From Escarpia spicata (Eukaryota; Annelida; Polychaeta; Sabellida; Siboglinidae): a stretch of DNA of 64,000 nt. Position numbers and translations under genes: made by a program. Below are positions 14,101-23,100 of this stretch, piece by piece (position 1 is the stretch's first letter; every line of letters starts with the position of its first letter). The notes beneath the pieces were generated by a model. It worked only from the letters and a program-made list of their open reading frames with translations. It did not search any database and was not told the DNA's origin. The DNA lies in contig OZ023207.1 in NCBI GenBank assembly GCA_963995525.1, forward strand, positions 4,923,944-4,987,943, read 5' to 3'.

Positions 14101-17100
14101 GTTACTGAAGAAAGCCTCACTTGACCAGAACGAACTGGAGAACTATCGTCCCATCTCCAACCTCGCTTTCATAGGAAAGTTGATCGAGCAAGTTGTCCTC
14201 AAACACCTGAATCTGCACATGGCAACGAATAAGCTGCATGATGAAATGCAATCGGCTTATAGACAACATCATTCTACAGAAACAGCTCTGATGAAAGTAC
14301 AACACGACATCGTGCGCAACCTTGACACGGGACATTGTGTCATGCTGGTTCTTCTTGACACGAGTGCAGCATTCGATACGATCAACATTGACGAATTGTT
14401 GAACACTCTGGTTTCACGTTTCAACATCGGCGGTATGACACTTGACTGGTTTAGATCATACTTGACCGGCAGATCTCAGTGTGTCACGATTGGTTCGTCT
14501 TCTTCGAACGCAATCCCCATCTACCACGGTGTACCTCAGGGTTCAGTACTTGGACTAGTTATGTTCAACGCATATACGACACCCATTGCTGACATCTGCA
14601 AGAAACATAATGTGCTTTACCACCGATTCGCTGATGACATCCAGCTATGTGTCTGCTATAACCCTATGGTGTCTGACGTACTGGAAAACGCTAAACAGCT
14701 GCTCATCCAGTGCATCGCCGAGATTAGAGCCTGGATGCTGATTCATCAACTTAAACTCAACAACGATAAAACTGAGTTTATCGTGCTGCAGTCACCGCAC
14801 AATCTACATGTTTACGGCAGCCCCAGCTTGGAACTACCTGGACTTACCTTGCAATCAACAGATGCAGCGAGAAATCTAAGCTGTTACTTCGACCGACACA
14901 TGCAGTTAGACCGCCTCGTCTCCAGCTACTGTTGTTCGGCCTACTACCATCTACGCCTGATCGGCAGAATTCGACACCTGCTAACGCAAGACGCGTGCCA
15001 TGCTGTAGTACGCTGTCTTGTGCTAAGTTGCCTCGACTAGTGCAATGCTCTACTCGGTGGATTGAACAATGGACAGACCAACCGACTTCAACGAGCACAG
15101 AACTCAGCCGCTCGCCTCATCAACCGCGTCAGACGGCGAGATCACATCACACCAATTCTGCAATCACTGCATTGGCTGCCGATCAGAATGAGAATTACTT
15201 TCAAGATATGTACTTACATATTTAAGATCCTGCATGGCTTAGCCCCGAACTACCTCAACAATCGGCGAGTGACGCAACGCTTCTCGCGGTGACGGTGTCT
15301 AAGAGAACTATCGGACAGGGCAGCTTTGCAGTGACAGGCTCACGTATGTGGAATAGCTTGCCAAAGTGTGTGCGATCGGTTGGAACATTGGCGGCTTTCC
15401 GGAAACAACTTAAAACCCATCTATTTCGCATGCACTACATGCCTTGATGCAAGCATTGCTGCAACATCTAAATGACACTGGTTTCTATTTTATAGTATTG
15501 TAGTATAATAGTATTTTTACACTCTACTTTATTTTATTTTTTTAATGTATTTTTTTATCTTAGCTTATTTATTTAATTAATTTATATTTTAACATTTAGC
15601 ATTTTTAGTATGTGAAGCGCTTTGATTAGTATTTACCTACTTAAAAAGCGCTATATTAAAAAACGGAATTATTAGTATTATATAAAAACCACCTTATCTG
15701 ACAGAGGGGCATTCTAGCTAATGATTGTTTACGATTTGTTTCACTACCAGTTGTGCCAATGATGTTGTTAATGTGACTATCATTGGTATGGAATTATTAG
15801 TTAATGTAGTGGCTAGCTGGTCCCCTGTACATTCTAAGTGTCTTATCAGTTGTAATTACCTGTCATGGTCAGTCATCTGCCAGTCTTGAAGACAAACAGG
15901 TCACTGGCTAAGTCCCTGGTGAGTGCAAGGATCAACTTTCTTCTTAAAGGGAAACAATAGTCAATCCTGTGTCCTATACACCTAAAGCAGTTAATAGTCT
16001 CACTGTTTGCAATTACAACCAGCAATGTCACGCCTGTGGTTTATTCAGAATTTATTTTCAAAATTGGAGCTTCTAGTGAAATCTTACAACCAATAAATGC
16101 CTAACACTTCTTTGGCCTTGAGACTGCGGTGATACATCGGATGTCCCTGTTTCCTAGACATGTATATGTCAGTGCATATGTTGTTTCCTGGACATGTATA
16201 TGTCAGCGCATATGTTGTTTCCTAGATATGTATATGTCAGCTCATGTTGTTTCCTAGACATGTATATGTCAGCGCATATGTTGTTTCCTAGACATGTATA
16301 TGTCAGCTCATATGTTGTTTCCTGGACATGTATATGTCAGCTCATATGTTGTTTCCTAGACATGTACATGTCAGCTCATATGTTGTTTCCTAGACATGTA
16401 TATGTCAGCGCATATGTTGTTTCCTAGACATGTATATGTCAGCTCATATGTTGTTTCCTAGACATGTATATGTCAGCTCATATGTTGTTCCCTAGACATG
16501 TATATGTCAGCGCATATGTTGTTTCCTGGACATGTATATGTCAGCTCATATGTTGTTTCCTGGACATGTATATGTCAGCTCATATGTTGTTTCCTAGACA
16601 TGTATATGTCAGCGCATATGTTGTTTCCTAGACATGTATATGTCAGCGCATATGTTGTTTCCTAGACATGTATATGTCAGCGCATATGTTGTTTCCTAGA
16701 CATGTATATGTCAGCTCATATGTTGTTTCCTAGACATGTATATGTCAGCTCATATGTTGTTTCCTAGACATGTATATGTCAGCTCATATGTTGTTTCCTG
16801 GACATGTATATGTCAGCTCATATGTTGTTTCCTAGATATGTATATGTCAGCTCATATGTTGTTCCCTAGACATGTATATGTCAGCTCATATGTTGTTCCC
16901 TAGATATGTATATGTCAGCTCATATGTTGTTCCCTAGACATGTATATGTCAGCTCATATGTTGTTTCCTGGACATGTATATGTCAGCTCATATGTTGTTT
17001 CCTAGACATGTATATGTCAGCTCATATGTTGTTCCCTAGACATGTATATGTCAGCTCATATGTTGTTTCCTAGACATGTATATGTCAGCTCATATGTTGT

Positions 17101-20100
17101 TTCCTAGACATGTATATGTCAGCTCATATGTTGTTTCCTGGACATGTATATGTCAGCTCATATGTTGTTTCCTAGATATGTATATGTCAGCTCATATGTT
17201 GTTCCCTAGACATGTATATGTCAGCTCATATTTTGTTTCCTAGACATGTATATGTCAGCACATATGTTGTTTCCTAGACATGTATATGTCAGCGCATATG
17301 TTGTTTCCTAGACATGTATATGTCAGCACATATGTTGTTTCCATGACATGTATATGTCAGCACATATGTTGTTTCCTGGACATGTATATGTATATGTCAG
17401 CTCATATGTTGGTTTCACGTATTCCCTTCAGTTTAGGGTTAACTTGTACCAACTGTTATAATGGCAAACAGTGCACCATGCGGAGGTAACATTTTTAATT
17501 GTTACAGAACCAAAACATATTTGGTGACGCAAACTAGAGTAATATTCTCAATTTGGTGGTTGGCACGCATGGCCCCCTCGCAGGCCAACAAGTGGCTGAT
17601 CAATACAAATTACCCATGATTCCACATCCTGTCTTCTCTAGACATGCATGGCCGCCACCCAGGCCAACAAGTGGCTGATCAATAAAAATGACCCACAATT
17701 CCACATCCTGTCTTCTCTAGACACGCATGGCCGCCACCCAAGCCAACAAGTGGTTGTTGATCAACATACAGAATGCGCAGGAGTTCTGCTGTCAGATCCT
17801 CAACCGCGACGTGTGGAGCAGCTCAAAGGTCAAGGCCATTGTTCGCAGTCATTTCATTTTCTGGCAGGTGAGTCACTTTTGGCAGGTGGGTCAATTTAAT
17901 TGTTTTATGGTAGGTACTAGGTGGGTCACTGTGTCTTATGACATGTGGGTCACTTCATCTTCTGGCAGGTGAGTAACTTTGTCTTATGACAGGTGGGTCA
18001 CTTCATCTTCTGACAGGTGGGTCATTTCATCTTCTGGCAGGTGAGAGTGAGTCAATACAACTTGGTGACAATATTACCATATCAAAGATGGATGTCATTT
18101 AATCAGTGAACGTTGACAATTTCTTAGTAATCCCACTAGTGCTCAAATACTTTGTTCAAAAAGGCAAACTAATCATAATCATACTCAATTGCATTGCCAA
18201 AGTAATCATAACTGTTCGATCCAGTACGTCGTGGTTTGCCTACATCACAATCCAAATTAAGCATGTGACATCCATCAAGCCTTACCTTCCCAACAATGTT
18301 GTTAACAGTAATATATCACATTGTTGTGTTGCGTCTATTGAAGGGCTACCATGATAGCAGTTAAGGCCACCTATTCACGCAGTTGTACAATATAAACACC
18401 TGGTCCTACATTGTTGTGTTGTGTCTGTTGAAGGGCTTCACGCAGTTCTACAACATAAACACGTGGTCCTACATTGCTGTGTTGTGTCTATTTAAGGGCT
18501 ACCATGATAGCAGTTAAGGCCAGCGATTCATGCAGTTCTACAACATAAACACGTGGTCCTACATTGCTGTGTTGTGTCTATTTAAGGGCTACCATGATAG
18601 CAGTGAAGGCCAACGATTCATGCAGTTGTACAATATAAACACGTGGTCCTACATTGCTGTGTTGTGTCTATTTAAGGGCTACCATGATAGCAGTGAAGGC
18701 CAACGATTCATGCAGTTCTACAACATAAACACGTGGTCCTACATTGTTGTGTTGTGTCTATTTAAGGGCTACCATGATAGCAGTGAAGGCCAGCGATTCA
18801 TGCAGTTCTACAACATAAACACGTGGTCCTACATTGCTGTGTTGTGTCTATTTAAGGGCTACCATGATAGCAGTGAAGGCCAACGATTCATGCAGTTGTA
18901 CAATATAAACACGTGGTCCTACATTGTTGTGTTGTGTCTATTTAAGGGCTATCATGATAGCAGTGAAGGCCAACGATTCATGCAGTTCTACAACATAAAC
19001 ACGTGGTCCTACATTGCTGTGTTGTGTCTATTTAAGGGCTATCATGATAGCAGTTAAGGCCAGCGATTCATGCAGATCTACAACATAAACACGTGGTCCT
19101 ACATTGCTGTGTTGTGTCTATTTAAGGGCTACCATGATAGCAGTGAAGGCCAACGATTCATGCAGTTCTACAACATAAACACGTGGTCCTACATTGTTGT
19201 GTTGTGTCTATTTAAGGGCTACCATGATAGCAGTGAAGGCCAGCGATTCATGCAGTTCTACAACATAAACATGTGGTCCTACATTGTTGTGTTGTGTCTA
19301 TTTAAGGGCTACCATGATAGCAGTGAAGGCCAACGATTCATGCAGTTGTACAATATAAACACGTGGTCCTACATTGCTGTGTTGTGTCTATTTAAGGGCT
19401 ACCATGATAGCAGTGAAGGCCAACGATTCATGCAGTTCTACAACATAAACACGTGGTCCTACATTGTTGTGTTGTGTCTATTTAAGGGCTACCATGATAG
19501 CAGTGAAGGCCAGCGATTCATGCAGTTCTACAACATAAACACGTGGTCCTACATTGCTGTGTTGTGTCTATTTAAGGGCTACCATGATAGCAGTGAAGGC
19601 CAACGATTCATGCAGTTGTACAATATAAACATGTGGTCCTACATTGTTGTGTTGTGTCTATTTAAGGGCTACCATGATAGCAGTGAAGGCCAGCGATTCA
19701 TGCAGATCTACAACATAAACACGTGGTCCTACATTGTTGTGTTGTGTCTATTTAAGGGCTACCATGATAGCAGTTAAGGCCAGCGATTCATGCAGATCTA
19801 CAACATAAACACGTGGTCCTACATTGCTGTGTTGTGTCTATTTAAGGGCTACCATGATAGCAGTTAAGGCCAGCGATTCATGCAGATCTACAACATAAAC
19901 ACGTGGTCCTACATTGCTGTGTTGTGTCTATTTAAGGGCTACCATGATAGCAGTGAAGGCCAACGATTCATGCAGTTCTACAACATAAACACATGGCCCT
20001 ACATTGCTGTGTTGGACCCGAGAACTGGTAAGTAACACTGATGCTGGGTTCTGTTAGTTGTGACTGTCACTTACATGATATTTACTGTAACTTTTCACTT

Positions 20101-23100
20101 GTTCACCGGATAACCGTAAAGCTTCGTTCTATTTGCCCAGTCCAATTATGGCTTGTTCTGGACAAATGCTATTTCTAACACTGAATCTACGACCACTCAT
20201 AAGAAAAGTAGTAAGTAGTAACCCTTCATTCTGCACTGTTCCCAAAATATCTTGGTACATTTTATTATAGTGGAGATTGTATGGTAGGAATAGATACATT
20301 ATAAACTATTTGTTACAGGGGAGAAGATTGCAGTGTGGCACACACGTGACGCGGACACGCTCACCGAACTCAGTGAGTGTTGTTCAACATTGCCACCTGT
20401 CTGTAACGATAATAATAATTTAACATGGTCTCATCAATGTACTTGTATGAATGAGTACCTGGCTATAAACAGTGGTGAATATTTATGTACGAATAGTCTT
20501 TGTGCATTAATTGCAGCATGGCTGAATGATTCCCAGAGAAGACGAGATGGTGTTTGATTGAAGCAGTCTGCCAGGAAATAAAGTATACAGCGCTTTGAGT
20601 AGTCCTAAGAACTGCATACTGCACTAGATAAGAAGTTACCTTTGATAACATTTTGTTGGTGTTATAATGCACATCAGTGACCACTTTCATGAAACATTCG
20701 TACATACAAACCTTCTTACGAAAAAACTTTATGTACAGTTGTTCACAAGCTCTGCCAGTTTTCAATGAAAGCTTCAAGTTGCACAACCTACGTCAAAATA
20801 TCCGTGTTTGAACCTTCACACAGTACAAACACCTTGAGAAACATCTCCCGTGCTTGTTGACAATTCTAAAAATATGTTGATGGTTACATGTAATCGCCAT
20901 AGCAACCGGCTGTTGCAGTGCGGGAATTCACAGAACAGCATCCAGCACCAGATGGCAGCACCCTTGAACCACCAGACAAGGTTCAGCGTCGACGGGTAAG
21001 TGAAGCGTGGTCCGTGATCCGTAGATGTGTTTAAAGGGGAAATGAAATGCAGCTGTTTCATGCTACATATTTAAATATATACTATATAAGTATACATTAA
21101 TGTTAACAGAAACGTACTCATTTATAAGACAAACTAAAAAAACGATTTAGTTCGATGCCTAAATCGTCGTTATAGAGCACTACGTATCGCCATCTTTGTT
21201 CCAAGTGAGTGGTTTGATTCACTCCTATCTAATCAATGTAAAATTTTGGGGTTTTTCGGTTTACTTCATTAGTAGACATTTCTGTGCGAAAACAAAGATA
21301 TGGTGCCCTATTATACACAACAGGCGTTCTATAGGTCAACAAATAACTTGTATGTCTCTCTCAATCAAACGGCTAATGTAATTTATTAATTGGTTCCGAA
21401 TTCTGCCATCCTTTTCAATTTAAACTTCCAAGGAATTCCAATTCCATAATACATTCAGATATTTATTTGAATCATATATATATATAATTTATATATGCAT
21501 CAGTTTATATTTCAATAAGCAATTCCAAAGCATACCATTCCAATTCCATTGATATATAATTAAACAATTCAAGTAACAATAAACAAATGTCCTCAATTTT
21601 AATTATGTTATCTGTTGTTTGCATGCTACTCTTGTGCAGTGAGATTGTATTTTCGAAACTGTATTCCTAACATTGTTTTGCTATCGAGTACAGGCAGGGA
21701 TTTTCAGCCATTTCAGTTTATTTCCTAATGCAATGCTGGATTTCTAAAGTGTGCAGCTTTGTCAAGCAACTGATACATTATTTTGTAACATCAAATGTTA
21801 ACACTATTGATATCACAAGCCTTACCTTGTATTTGTGTTGTGGTCAATGGTGGCCAAGTGGAGTCGGGCTATGAAGCCTTGACGGCTGAACTTGGGTGCA
21901 TACATGAGGAAGAGGGCATGTAAGCTCTCCAGTTCACCAGTGTTAACGCACTTTGTAACGCTCTCTATATCATACAGTAGGCAACAGTCCAGTATAGCTT
22001 TCTGGACAGTGAAGGCTTCTGTACCTTCAGTGTTGTTTTCACTTCTTGTTGTGTATACGTTGCATGACTGCACTTCCGGTACAACTCTACGCCTGCTGTC
22101 CATAAATGGAATTCCTGATGTGATGGAGGAGCGAGATCCACATCTCCTTCATCAAGCGGGCATCACCACCACAAGCTGATGCGCAATACCACAGGTGGTT
22201 GGCAATTGCGCCTATCGAAGGGACAACTTCAACTTTCTTGGCAGGCAACAACCTTTATTTCTTTCTCTTTCTAATGCTGGGATGTCTGTCAGTGGCAAGT
22301 GTGGTGATCTTCACCCCATGGTCAGTCAGGTTGTCCAAGCAGCGTTTCAAGCCCTCCACTTCCATCCAGTAACTGTTCTTGACCTCTGTGACCCGAACAG
22401 TTTCTTGAGCAATGATGAGTTGGCTGTCAGTGTCCATGATGAAGTAAATGCCAAATGTAGCGTTGTGTCCTGGATTGTCATATCTTGCATCGTCTGATGC
22501 GACCACGCTCTGTCCGGCCAGAGCTGACATGATGGCCTCTGAATGGCATGTCCTCTATCTCTGGCAGTATGTATGCCCGCTGTATGTTGTAGCACTGGCG
22601 GGGTGACAAGGCACATAGGTTCATTAGGTTGACCAAATTGTACACAGTGAATGAATGTCCAGTCAGGAAGAGGACGCTTGGTATCAACAAGTTACTCTCA
22701 TAAATGTTACCAATCTTGGGTTGCGAGTGCCACATGAACGAGTGGCCATCAACACATTCTGTGGTCACAACCACTGCAAATCCAGTCACTGTGATGCTAG
22801 GCTTTGATATAAGTGGTTTATTGCAGTTTGGTGTTTTAGCAGGTGCAGAAAAGTGAAATGAAGTTATTCTCACAGATGACAAACTTTCTCTCTTTCCCAT
22901 TAGTGTAAGAACTGCTTGAGTCATAGTAGTATCACGTATGTTGTTACTGTGTTACAGGAGAGTATCACGTATGTTGTTACTGTGTTATAGGAGAGTATCG
23001 TGGATGTTGTTGCTATGTTACAGGACAGTGTCACGGATGTTGTTAATGTGTTACAGGACAGTGTTACAGGATAGTATCACGTATGTTGTTACTGTGTTAC

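Noticed and set aside
18530..19777. A real repeat protein made of 30-residue UAS units
   Set aside because: Frames are open for 175 and 235 codons, but recurring TAA stops break them, no donor exists inside the array, and the last copy alone matches the conserved exon end. It is better explained as decoy acceptor duplication.
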